NCBI GenBank assembly: GCA_001304035.1
Contig: LJUD01000226.1
Coordinates: 1 to 5,661, forward strand
Origin: a bacterium SM23_31
GTDB taxonomy: Bacteria; SM23-31
Reading direction: 5' to 3'
DNA length: 5,661 nucleotides
The notes beneath the pieces were generated by a model. That model made no database searches. It saw only the letters and a program-made list of their open reading frames with translations, and was not told the DNA's origin. This document shows positions 1-5,280 of the stretch, piece by piece. Position 1 is the stretch's first letter. Each line of letters starts with the position of its first letter. A program made the translations under genes and the position numbers.

Positions 1-1
1 A

Positions 2-124
2 GCGATGAAAATGGAAAACATGCTGCGTTCACCCGTCTCCGGAAAAGTGAGTAAAGTGCATAATATCGAAGGTGCCCTGGTAGAAGCCGGAAAACCGATT
101 GTTGAGATTGATGTTGAAAAATAA
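2..124 (+). CDS. Biotin carboxyl carrier protein/domain, C-terminal fragment
   Basis: The gene enters from the left edge, so only its last 40 codons are visible. They begin with Ala-Met-Lys-Met, the biotinylation motif of biotin carboxyl carrier domains; the Lys at bases 8-10 would carry biotin. The following residues (ENMLRSPVSGKV, then EGALVEAGKPIVEID) match the second half of the biotinyl/lipoyl flattened beta-barrel, including the usual 'V..G..V..G.P...I' pattern and a stop a few residues after the last strand. The domain shuttles carboxyl groups in acetyl-CoA, propionyl-CoA or pyruvate carboxylases or in Na+-pumping decarboxylases. The visible part cannot say which enzyme, nor whether this is a free carrier or the C-terminal domain of a longer chain. 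I see no convincing terminator after the stop. Confidence 0.9.
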   Translation, partial: AMKMENMLRSPVSGKVSKVHNIEGALVEAGKPIVEIDVEK

Positions 125-261
125 ATCCCGGAAATTTATATTCAATTTCTATATTTAGCTCCACAAGAATCCTTTTTGACAAAAGAGAAAAAACGAACAT
201 GAAGACCGGGAAAAAATATATCACAGCTCTGGTAAAAATGTTTTTGTAAAGGATACAATTA

Positions 262-1281
262 ATGACAGAGAGATTACTCCACTATTTGAAATGTGTTATT
301 TGTAATGCGTGCGATTTTGATATTCTAATAGAGGAGAAAGATAATAAAGAAATCAGAATGGGGCTATTGACGTGTAAAAAATGTAATACTCAATACGGCA
401 TAAAAAATGGGATCGCAGGCTTTCTTATTGAGCCACAGGAAGAGATCACAAACGAGCTTCAAGGGAAAAGGGAAGGTTTATATAAGAATGGGAAGCTGCA
501 TGATATGGCTTCCGAAGAGAAAATTTTAAAGATGCCGTATGTACATAAAGAAGGTGAATTTGGGTTCTATGAAGGCTTGGCAGCAAATTTTGATGCTATG
601 CTGGGGAAAATGAAACTTTTTAAAGAAGCCTCGATCCTGGATGTAGGTGCGGGGAACGCCTGGTCAACTAACCGGTTTGCAGAAATCGGTTGTTATGCGG
701 TAGCAACGGACATAAGTACAGTTCAATTTGCGGGTCTTGAATCCGCAGATTTTTTTTTAAAAAAGGGTACTTATTTTGAACGTATTCAAGCGGATATGAA
801 CCTTTTGCCTTTTAAAGATGAATCGTTTGATTATATATTTTTTAATAACGCTCTCCACCATTCGAGTTTTATTGATAAGGTATTGCGGCAGGCATTTGTG
901 ATATTAAAAAAGGGCGGCAAACTTGTGCTTGTCGGCGAACCGTCGTACGGATTGTTCAGCAAAAAAGAAGAATTTGGCAAAGAATCACGGGATAATCGTC
1001 AAATAAACGAGAATACATACCGTTATTTCAGATATAAAAAGGCTGTGAGAAATGCCGGATTTAGAAAAATTACGTTCTTTTTTCCCCCGGCGATTGACTT
1101 AAAATTATCGACCGGTGAATTCGGCTGGAAACGCGTCAATAAAAACGTATTCAGACTATTGCACGTTATCTGGTCACGCTTGGCGGGTACATGGATAATG
1201 ACAGTCATCAAAAAAATATTGATGCTTCCCGCTGCGCTTCTGTATAATTTTCAGGTGCACTGTATTGCAGAAAAAAGTTAA
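262..1281 (+). CDS. SAM-dependent methyltransferase with N-terminal Trm112-like zinc ribbon
   Basis: This 339-residue protein has two parts. Residues 11-14 (CVIC) and 38-41 (CKKC) form a four-cysteine zinc ribbon like the Trm112/UPF0434 family. From about residue 120 comes a class I Rossmann methyltransferase: motif I ILDVGAGN at 125-132, the acidic end of strand 2 at Asp150 (ATDIS), Asp178 in QADMNLLPF, and motif IV FDYIFFNNALHH at 189-200, typical of the Methyltransf_11 group. It should transfer a methyl group from S-adenosylmethionine in the cytoplasm. The substrate cannot be read from sequence; such ribbon-methyltransferase fusions occur among enzymes for small molecules, quinones, lipids and sugars. 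The C-terminus (about 300-330) is rather hydrophobic and may touch the membrane. The ATG start follows AAAGGA (248-253) at 8 nt. A hairpin terminator follows, so it appears to be transcribed alone or as the last gene of a unit. Confidence 0.85.
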   Translation: MTERLLHYLKCVICNACDFDILIEEKDNKEIRMGLLTCKKCNTQYGIKNGIAGFLIEPQEEITNELQGKREGLYKNGKLHDMASEEKILKMPYVHKEGEFGFYEGLAANFDAMLGKMKLFKEASILDVGAGNAWSTNRFAEIGCYAVATDISTVQFAGLESADFFLKKGTYFERIQADMNLLPFKDESFDYIFFNNALHHSSFIDKVLRQAFVILKKGGKLVLVGEPSYGLFSKKEEFGKESRDNRQINENTYRYFRYKKAVRNAGFRKITFFFPPAIDLKLSTGEFGWKRVNKNVFRLLHVIWSRLAGTWIMTVIKKILMLPAALLYNFQVHCIAEKS

Positions 1282-1307
1282 TTGCAGGGAGTTTGATATT
1301 ACCGAAC

Positions 1308-1336
1308 GCCGCATCATGCAACCTGCGGCTTATTTT
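1308..1336 (+). terminator. Probable intrinsic terminator of the methyltransferase gene
   Basis: A perfect 6-bp GC-rich stem (GCCGCA at 1308-1313, TGCGGC at 1324-1329) with a 10-nt loop is followed directly by TTATTTT. It lies 26 nt after the methyltransferase stop. The T-rich tail is present only on the plus strand, so it should not terminate the convergent gene ending at 1354. The short stem and long loop keep confidence moderate. Confidence 0.55.
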
Positions 1337-1353
1337 AATCCGTTAAGAAGAAT

Positions 1354-1716
1354 TTACACAGACGACTCGGATTGCTTTTGTTCGATATTTTTGTCTTCTT
1401 TATGTATTTTATCTCCCTTTAAGTAATATAGTATCAGTGCAACTCCGGCAAAAATAAGCATAAACGCAAATGCAATTTCACCGCTGTTGAAGAAAGCACC
1501 GAATACCAGACCTAATCCGACGGCGATTAAAACCATTCCCCATTTCAGTTGCTGATGTGCAGTTCGTTGTCTTGGAGGTGCAAAAATATCTTTAACATTT
1601 TCGTTAATTTCTCCCTTTTCTATAATGCGCCTTCGCAATTTATTGTCCGACACTACCTTGATAATATACCCGACCAGGCAAAAAAATGCTAAGAAAATTA
1701 TAACCTGTTCCTCCAT
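1354..1716 (-). CDS. Small membrane protein, DUF6249-like, divergent from the ECF sigma operon
   Basis: The 120-residue product has an N-terminal hydrophobic segment (about 5-21), a basic cytoplasmic stretch (residues 25-31, then a polar linker with PPRQR near 47-51), and a hairpin of two further membrane helices (about 60-76 and 82-98), then a charged tail ending SESSV. The tandem-helix pattern LKWGMVLIAVGLGLVFG...FMLIFAGVALILYY resembles the DUF6249 family, whose biochemical role is unknown. I chose the ATG at 1716 over one four codons upstream (1728): GGAGG lies 5 nt before it, while the upstream ATG has no ribosome binding site. Its promoter is a near copy of the promoter of the divergent sigma gene, so it is probably a member of that regulon and may belong to an envelope-stress or signalling unit with the anti-sigma factor. 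That link is inference. Confidence 0.75.
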   Translation of the reverse strand: MEEQVIIFLAFFCLVGYIIKVVSDNKLRRRIIEKGEINENVKDIFAPPRQRTAHQQLKWGMVLIAVGLGLVFGAFFNSGEIAFAFMLIFAGVALILYYLKGDKIHKEDKNIEQKQSESSV

Positions 1717-1721
1717 AAATG

Positions 1722-1726
1722 CCTCC
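1722..1726 (-). promoter_or_regulatory. Ribosome binding site deciding the DUF6249-like start
   Basis: On the minus strand GGAGG lies 5 nt before the ATG at 1716. It overlaps codons 1-2 of the longer reading from 1728, which has only ACAGAAA in front. The shorter protein is therefore preferred. Confidence 0.75.
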
Positions 1727-1762
1727 ATTTTCTGTGTTGAACATTTTTCTTGCTTTTGTTGT

Positions 1763-1792
1763 ATCAGACACGTAATATTAAAAAATGTTGCA
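1763..1792 (-). promoter_or_regulatory. ECF-type promoter of the DUF6249-like gene
   Basis: Read on the minus strand, a GCAAC -35 element followed by ATTTTTT (AAC at 1789-1787) is separated by exactly 17 nt from GTC (1769-1767) in TGTCTGA. This is the GGAAC/GTC layout of ECF sigma promoters. Aligned without gaps to the sigma gene's own promoter, 22 of 30 positions agree, including AACATTTTT and TGTCT. Transcription would begin near 1757-1760, giving a leader of about 40 nt that contains the GGAGG ribosome binding site. Confidence 0.65.
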
Positions 1793-1808
1793 TAAAATTA
1801 ATTTTTAG

Positions 1809-1835
1809 ACAGGATTTACAGGATAAGCTGGATAA
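1809..1835. repeat. Three 9-bp tandem units between the two ECF promoters
   Basis: The units are ACAGGATTT (1809-1817), ACAGGATAA (1818-1826) and GCTGGATAA (1827-1835). They sit between the divergent -35 elements, upstream of both. ACAGGATTTACAGGAT-like strings are familiar intergenic repeats in many environmental bacterial genomes. Here they could be a short remnant of such a repeat or, by position, a binding site for an activator. No function can be read from sequence. Confidence 0.5.
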
Positions 1836-1857
1836 ATTATTCAGAATAAATATTGTT

Positions 1858-1886
1858 GGGAACATTTTTCAATCTAACCTGTCTAC
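1858..1886 (+). promoter_or_regulatory. Autoregulatory ECF promoter of the sigma gene
   Basis: GGGAAC (1858-1863) followed by ATTTTT, then GTCTAC (1881-1886), with 17 nt between AAC and GTC. This matches the general ECF layout of GGAAC at -35 and GTC at -10. It lies only 8 nt before the preferred sigma ATG, so transcription would start at about 1891-1894. The same motif recurs upstream of the divergent gene, which argues against chance. Confidence 0.75.
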
Positions 1887-1894
1887 TTATACAG

Positions 1895-2488
1895 ATGAGC
1901 GATTTCAATTCAGACGATAATGACCTGATTGAGCGGATAACTTCGGGAGACAAACAGGCGTTCAAAGAGTTTATCGAACGTTACCGGCGCTTGATAAGCC
2001 ATATTGTCTTCAGGATGGTCGACAATACCGCCGACAGGGAAGACGTATGCCAGGAAATTTTTATTAAAGCATATAAAAATCTGAAGAATTTTAAATTTCA
2101 ATCACAATTATCGACCTGGATAGGGAAAATCGCATTCAATAGTTGTGTCAACTATTTGAGAAAGCTAAAAATCCCCATGTTCGATGATATAAGCATAGAA
2201 GAGGAGACCTTCGATACCGTTCAATGGGAGAATGAGGAGCACGAATCACCTGAACATGAGATTGAAAAGCGGGATATTGCGAACCGCATTAAATCCGCTG
2301 TTAGCCGCCTGCCGGCAAACCACAGGACGATCATAACGCTCTACCATATCGACGAAATGAGTTATGCTCAAATCGGTGAAATTATGGAACTGCCGGAAGG
2401 AACGGTAAAAAGCTACCTGTTCAGGGCGCGAAAGCTTTTAAAAGCAAAACTTATGAAAAATTATCAACGGGAGGATATATTCAGATGA
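1895..2488 (+). CDS. ECF-family RNA polymerase sigma factor (RpoE-like)
   Basis: The 197-residue product has the two conserved ECF domains. Sigma region 2 spans about residues 24-90: FIERYRRLISHIVFRMV, then DREDVCQEIFIKAYKNL for core and -10 binding, then STWIGKIAFNSCVNYLRK. Sigma region 4 spans about 127-182: AVSRLPANHRTIITLY, then the helix-turn-helix MSYAQIGEIMELPEGTVKSY, then LFRARKLL. The acidic linker between them (about 97-122) is as expected for the family, as is the length. An in-frame TTG at 1853 would lengthen the protein by 14 residues, but the ECF promoter lies inside that stretch, so the ATG at 1895 is chosen. No Shine-Dalgarno sequence precedes it, consistent with a leaderless or nearly leaderless message. 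The next gene overlaps it by 4 nt and encodes its likely anti-sigma factor. Confidence 0.93.
   Translation: MSDFNSDDNDLIERITSGDKQAFKEFIERYRRLISHIVFRMVDNTADREDVCQEIFIKAYKNLKNFKFQSQLSTWIGKIAFNSCVNYLRKLKIPMFDDISIEEETFDTVQWENEEHESPEHEIEKRDIANRIKSAVSRLPANHRTIITLYHIDEMSYAQIGEIMELPEGTVKSYLFRARKLLKAKLMKNYQREDIFR
2470..2475 (+). promoter_or_regulatory. Ribosome binding site for the anti-sigma gene, inside the sigma gene
   Basis: GGAGGA lies 9 nt before the ATG at 2485, within the last codons of the sigma gene. With the ATGA stop/start overlap this indicates translational coupling, and it contrasts with the missing site in front of the sigma gene. Confidence 0.7.
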
Positions 2489-2994
2489 AACACTTGCTCG
2501 ATTCAGATTTCCAGGACTACCTCGACGGGAATTGTCCTCCGAATGACAATTTTATCCGGAAACATCTAAAAACCTGCGAAATGTGCAGACGCCGGTTAGA
2601 ACAATATAATATCCTTTACGCTGGTCTGAACAAAGAAATAGCATGGGTGCTGCCGGATAGCTTTGCAGACAATTTAATTGCTGAACTGCCGGATAGAACC
2701 GCACCCCTTAAAGCAGTGTACAAATTTCTGTCTTCCGAAGTCTTTCTGACTTTTGCCGGGATTGCCGCTGCGTTGGGTGCGGTACTGTATTACATTGATT
2801 TTCAAGTATTTATGCAGTTTTTTTATGATATTTTCAAGCTGGAGTTCGATTTTACACCGCTTCGCGAAGAGTTCACTAATATAATTACTCTGTTAAACCT
2901 ACCCGGGTTATCTTTTCTGCTTTCGGGAGTATTAGTATTGCTGATTATCGGTGCGCTTGACCGGTTCATTATACAGAACTTGATTCGAACGTAG
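2485..2994 (+). CDS. Membrane-anchored zinc anti-sigma factor
   Basis: The first 45 residues resemble the cytoplasmic zinc-binding anti-sigma (ZAS) domain: LDSDFQDYLDGN, then His27-x3-Cys31-x2-Cys34 (HLKTCEMC) and a helical RRRLEQYNILYAGL. Two hydrophobic helices follow, about residues 84-103 (VFLTFAGIAAALGAVLYYI) and 139-158 (LPGLSFLLSGVLVLLIIGAL). A short aromatic-rich loop of about 35 residues lies between them, so almost nothing faces outward. Such proteins hold the cognate ECF sigma factor at the membrane and release it on a signal, either by zinc-site oxidation or by proteolysis; which applies here is unknown. The start overlaps the sigma stop (ATGA) and has a good ribosome binding site. 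At 169 residues it is short, with no C-terminal sensor domain. Confidence 0.85.
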   Translation: MKHLLDSDFQDYLDGNCPPNDNFIRKHLKTCEMCRRRLEQYNILYAGLNKEIAWVLPDSFADNLIAELPDRTAPLKAVYKFLSSEVFLTFAGIAAALGAVLYYIDFQVFMQFFYDIFKLEFDFTPLREEFTNIITLLNLPGLSFLLSGVLVLLIIGALDRFIIQNLIRT

Positions 2995-3063
2995 ACAGCA
3001 TAATATGTACAAACCGGTACGGGAAAAATTATACTTACAAAAAGCAATTAAAAAGCAGAAAAA

Positions 3064-3106
3064 AAACGATGACCGCATTTACGGGCACCGTTTGCATTAT
3101 TTTTAT
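3064..3106. terminator. Bidirectional intrinsic terminator between convergent genes
   Basis: The left arm AAACGATGACC (3064-3074) pairs with GGGCACCGTTT (3083-3093) at 9 of 11 positions around an 8-nt loop. On the plus strand it is followed by a T-rich stretch (ATTATTTTTAT). On the minus strand the A-run at 3059-3066 supplies a run of T. It would end both the sigma/anti-sigma operon and the bacterioferritin message. Two mismatches weaken the stem. Confidence 0.6.
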
Positions 3107-3140
3107 ATAATAAACTCAAATAGAACGTAAACAAGGGTTC

Positions 3141-3617
3141 TTATTCTTCTCCCTCAACCCACATTGTTAGGTAGATTTCCAGTCCGATTTGCTCGATCTG
3201 CTCTAACTGGGTATCGAACCAGTCAAAGTGCTCTTCCTCATCCTTGAGCAACTGTCTTAACAATTGAGCGCTGCCGTCGTCATTTGCTGCCATAGCTGTT
3301 TTGATGGCGTCGTTATATAATTTAACGGCGTTTTGTTCCGCATCCAGGTCATTCTTAAGCATTTCGGGTATCTTCGTGCCAATCTTAATTTGCAAATAAC
3401 GGGTCATATCGGGCTGTCCATCAAGAAAGAGTATACGTTCGATTAGCTTCTCCGCATGTTTCATCTCCTCAACGGAGATTTTCTTGATGTTTGCGGATAG
3501 TCTGCCGTATCCCCAGCTTTCGAATATTTCGGCATGTAAAAAATACTGATTTACTGCGGTCAGTTCTTCTGCAAGAGCTTCAGAGAGAACTTCCAGTACT
3601 TTCTTATCACCTTTCAT
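3141..3617 (-). CDS. bfr: Bacterioferritin
   Basis: The 158-residue product starts MKGDKKVLEVLSEAL and matches classical bacterioferritin in length and sequence throughout. All di-iron ferroxidase ligands are present in the usual numbering: Glu18, Glu51, His54, Glu94, Glu127 and His130. Tyr25 and the haem ligand Met52 (EEMKHAE) are also there, so it should be a haem-containing Bfr and not a plain ferritin. It forms a 24-subunit cytoplasmic shell that oxidises Fe2+ with O2 or H2O2 and stores ferric mineral, limiting Fenton damage. The ATG at 3617 is chosen over an in-frame TTG two codons upstream (3623) because the family begins with MKGD and AAAGGGA (3624-3630) lies 6 nt before the ATG. It is convergent with the sigma operon and divergent from the membrane protein/regulator pair. 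No bacterioferritin-associated ferredoxin gene is visible. Confidence 0.95.
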   Translation of the reverse strand: MKGDKKVLEVLSEALAEELTAVNQYFLHAEIFESWGYGRLSANIKKISVEEMKHAEKLIERILFLDGQPDMTRYLQIKIGTKIPEMLKNDLDAEQNAVKLYNDAIKTAMAANDDGSAQLLRQLLKDEEEHFDWFDTQLEQIEQIGLEIYLTMWVEGEE

Positions 3618-3681
3618 TGTCAATCCCTTTCTATTTGCGATGTTACTATATCTGATTCTGTCTTTGTATTATTTAATCAAC

Positions 3682-3700
3682 AAATTAAAAAATTTAATTT
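3682..3700. repeat. Perfect 8-bp inverted repeat over the bfr -10 region
   Basis: AAATTAAA (3682-3689), 3 nt, TTTAATTT (3693-3700). The palindrome covers the bfr -10 box and much of the spacer, a position where a bound repressor would block transcription. It is purely A/T, so chance formation in this AT-rich region is possible. A Fur-like or other iron- or redox-responsive operator is conceivable, but the sequence is not a recognisable Fur box. Confidence 0.4.
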
Positions 3701-3710
3701 TGTATGTCAA
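3682..3710 (-). promoter_or_regulatory. Sigma-70-type promoter of bfr
   Basis: On the minus strand a perfect TTGACA (-35, bases 3710-3705) and TAATTT (-10, bases 3687-3682) are separated by 17 nt. Transcription would start near 3675, giving a leader of roughly 55-60 nt before the bfr ATG. Confidence 0.65.
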
Positions 3711-3719
3711 CATGTTTAT

Positions 3720-3752
3720 AAGTATTTTTTAAAAAATGGGGAAAAAATACTT
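3720..3752. repeat. Perfect 11-bp inverted repeat between divergent promoters
   Basis: AAGTATTTTTT-type arm at 3720-3730 (AAGTATTTTTT without its second A on the top strand, i.e. A then GTATTTTTT) pairs at all 11 positions with the arm at 3742-3752 around an 11-nt centre ending in GGGG. The right arm runs into the plus-strand TTGACA (3751-3756), while the left arm ends 9 nt from the minus-strand -35. It is placed to influence both divergent promoters, as an operator or a DNA-bending site. Confidence 0.45.
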
Positions 3753-3781
3753 GACATTTTGAAATCTTTTCATTTTATTTA
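3751..3781 (+). promoter_or_regulatory. Candidate promoter of the membrane protein/regulator operon
   Basis: A perfect TTGACA (-35, 3751-3756) is followed by TATTTA (3776-3781) after 19 nt, longer than the ideal 17. An alternative is TTGAAA (3759-3764) with TACAAA (3782-3787) at 17 nt. The -35 is convincing; the exact -10 is not. The leader would be about 55-60 nt. Confidence 0.45.
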
Positions 3782-3845
3782 TACAAAGTAGTATATATTA
3801 CAAACAACATTGCATAATAATTTAATTTGTATAAGGAGAATCGAA

Positions 3846-4463
3846 ATGACACAAAAAATCAATTTAAAAGCATTGGAAAGGAAGGCATGGACTTCGAATT
3901 TCCAGGACGGCATTGCCGATATCGGGATCGGGCTAATGTTTGTATTAGCATCAATCTGTATGATATTTAGTGATATCCGCTTTTATCTCTATCTTCTATA
4001 CTTAATACCGGTATTGCTCATTGTTTTGGCAAAGAAATTCATTACAATACCGAGAATGGGATTTGTAAAATACAGCAGGGAACGCAATAGGAAAAGATAT
4101 ATTCTATATTCAGTTATGACCATTTCAATCGTTATTTTTCTGCTGATAACGGTATTGGCTAAAAAAAGCCTGTTTCCGGGTGTCACCTCCGGAGCTGTTG
4201 TAGTTAGTACAATAGTATTTATCATTTGTATATCAATCGCATTTTTTTTGAATTTTAACAGAATGTACGTATATGCTTTTTTGATAACGGCATCCTTTAT
4301 ACTCTCCGAGATAATAATAGCGAAAACGGGAGTTATTTCCAGCGGCGGATATGCGTATTTGATTCCTTCAGTAGTAATGATAGCATTAGGAATTGTGTAT
4401 TTATATAAATTCCTGCGAAAGTATCCACTGCCTGCAGAGGGAGTAGAAAATGACGAAAATTAG
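3846..4463 (+). CDS. Six-helix membrane protein paired with a winged-helix regulator
   Basis: The 205-residue protein has a short cytoplasmic N-terminus (LERKAWTSNFQDGIADIGIG) and about six membrane helices near residues 22-42, 46-63, 85-105, 115-136, 141-158 and 169-190. A basic loop between helices 2 and 3 carries PRMGFVKYSRERNRKR (69-84). The RKAWTSxFQDGxxDIxxG start and the PRxGxVK(F/Y) loop look like conserved signatures of an uncharacterised family that I recall near HTH_34 regulators; I know no established function. The ATG at 3846 is chosen because AAGGAGA (3833-3839) lies 6 nt upstream. An in-frame TTG at 3810 would add 12 residues without a ribosome binding site. The downstream regulator gene starts 14 nt before this stop, so the two are translated together and probably act together, perhaps with this protein sensing or transporting the signal. 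Confidence 0.75.
   Translation: MTQKINLKALERKAWTSNFQDGIADIGIGLMFVLASICMIFSDIRFYLYLLYLIPVLLIVLAKKFITIPRMGFVKYSRERNRKRYILYSVMTISIVIFLLITVLAKKSLFPGVTSGAVVVSTIVFIICISIAFFLNFNRMYVYAFLITASFILSEIIIAKTGVISSGGYAYLIPSVVMIALGIVYLYKFLRKYPLPAEGVENDEN
4438..4443 (+). promoter_or_regulatory. Ribosome binding site of the regulator, inside the membrane protein gene
   Basis: AGGGAG lies 6 nt before the ATG at 4450 and within the end of the upstream coding region. It supports this start and the 14-nt overlap. Confidence 0.65.
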
Positions 4464-4779
4464 TTCTGCCGGCGATAAGAAAAAACCGCTTCCGGATATC
4501 GACAAAGTAATCCACGAACCGGCGCGTCTTATGATACTTGCAAACCTGTACGTGGTCGAAAGAGCGGATTTTATCTTCCTGATGCGGCAAACAGGGCTGA
4601 CGCAGGGCAATCTGTCTTCCCACATGAGCAAGCTGGAAGCTGCCGGTTATATCGAGATCAAGAAAGAGTTTATTAGCAAAAAACCCCATACCGTTCTCCT
4701 TCTTACTAACGAAGGCAGGGCTGCTTTAAAGAGTTATATCCGGAGTATGAAACAGGTTTTCAACGGGCTGGCTGATTGA
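4450..4779 (+). CDS. Winged-helix transcriptional regulator, HTH_34 type
   Basis: This 109-residue protein matches the small winged-helix regulators of the HTH_34 group (MarR/ArsR-like fold). It shows IDKVIHEPARLMILANL (17-33), the recognition helix region TGLTQGNLSSHMSKLEAAGYIEI (48-70), and the wing with KKEFISKKPHTVLLLTNEGRAAL (71-93). There are no cysteine or histidine clusters of the ArsR metal-sensing kind, so the effector is unknown. Many such regulators control their own operon. The five TTTGTA/TACAAA boxes and inverted repeats upstream of the partner gene are candidate targets, and a role over bfr through the shared intergenic region is possible. It overlaps the membrane protein gene by 14 nt. 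No convincing terminator follows; GCTGA-TTGA-TCAGC at the stop codon lacks a T run. Confidence 0.88.
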   Translation: MTKISSAGDKKKPLPDIDKVIHEPARLMILANLYVVERADFIFLMRQTGLTQGNLSSHMSKLEAAGYIEIKKEFISKKPHTVLLLTNEGRAALKSYIRSMKQVFNGLAD

Positions 4780-5019
4780 TCAGCATAATGATAAAGTTAA
4801 AAGAATTTATTAAGAAGTTCATAACCTGAAAATCGAATATCTTTCTTTCTACAATCCCGATAATTCCGGAATAATAATTTATTCATTTGCTTAATATTTT
4901 TTGCAAACTTAACAGGTTTGATAAAAATATACATTCGTTTACAGTTCGCAGCAATTAAAAATACCGCATATATTTCACTTAATAACAGTAAAATGTGTAC
5001 GGCATTGGTATAAAATTAA
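4780..5019. other. AT-rich intergenic stretch without a recognised gene
   Basis: No coding region or RNA gene is apparent here on either strand. The only structures seen are a 10-bp palindrome ATTCCGGAAT (4863-4872) and a weak 5-bp hairpin CAAAC/GTTTG (4904-4920) followed by ATAAAAATA. Neither is strong enough to call a terminator or operator. Confidence 0.5.
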
Positions 5020-5259
5020 CTATATCTTCTTGGGAACGTTCCATAAGGGAATTATTTTAAGACCGTAGTCGAACTTGCGCTGGGCAATTTTTGTAAATTC
5101 ATTATTTGGTGTTGCGGAAGAAATGATGAACAAACCATAAGAAACTTTTTTCAACTTTAATCTACGACGAGGGTGAATAGCAGAGAGTTCAAGGATTTCC
5201 TCTTGCCTGGGGACATAAAACAGGAAGGAATACCGGTATCCTGCGATCAATTGAGGCAT
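5020..5259 (-). pseudogene. 79-codon ORF, probable gene remnant downstream of fprA
   Basis: This 79-residue reading frame has no ribosome binding site, and a TAG stop directly precedes its ATG. Its first 8 bases (ATGCCTCA) are exactly the target duplication of the adjacent insertion element. Before the insertion it began 12 nt after the flavodiiron stop and in the same frame. I do not firmly recognise it. Residues 36-48 (LKKVSYGLFIISS) resemble the N-terminal strand of flavin-reductase-like FMN-binding domains (typically K-x-x-K(I/L)SYGLYVVTS), which are known partners of FprA proteins. The sequence after that does not follow the family, and the protein is far too short to be a complete reductase. 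It may be a decayed fragment, an unrelated small protein, or not expressed at all. Confidence 0.4.
5252..5259. repeat. Left 8-bp target-site duplication
   Basis: TGAGGCAT directly abuts the left end of the 211-bp element and is repeated exactly at 5471-5478. It contains the reverse complement of the ATG of the minus-strand remnant. Confidence 0.75.
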
Positions 5260-5280
5260 CTAAGCTTTGGTAAATTTTGC

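Noticed and set aside
176..181. TTGACA as a -35 element for the methyltransferase gene.
   Set aside because: No acceptable -10 hexamer at 16-19 nt downstream, so a promoter could not be supported.
199..249. A 16-codon ORF (MKTGKKYITALVKMFL) between the biotin carrier and the methyltransferase, considered as a leader peptide or gene.
   Set aside because: Too short, no clear ribosome binding site, and no attenuator structure after it. The faint likeness of its start to ribosomal protein L1 is not supported by any continuation.
1023..1211. Minus-strand ORF inside the methyltransferase gene.
   Set aside because: Shadow frame opposite a well-supported coding region, with no domain or ribosome binding site.
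4333..4689. Two overlapping minus-strand ORFs across the membrane protein/regulator junction.
   Set aside because: They lie opposite two recognisable plus-strand genes and show no family features; treated as shadows.
4771..4784. GCTGA-TTGA-TCAGC hairpin at the stop codon of the regulator as a terminator.
   Set aside because: Stem of only 5 bp with no following T run; partly coding.
5033..5042. GGAACGTTCC palindrome, and GGGAAC there as another ECF -35.
   Set aside because: No GTC at the required 17-nt spacing was found and no gene follows in that direction; a 10-bp palindrome can occur by chance.
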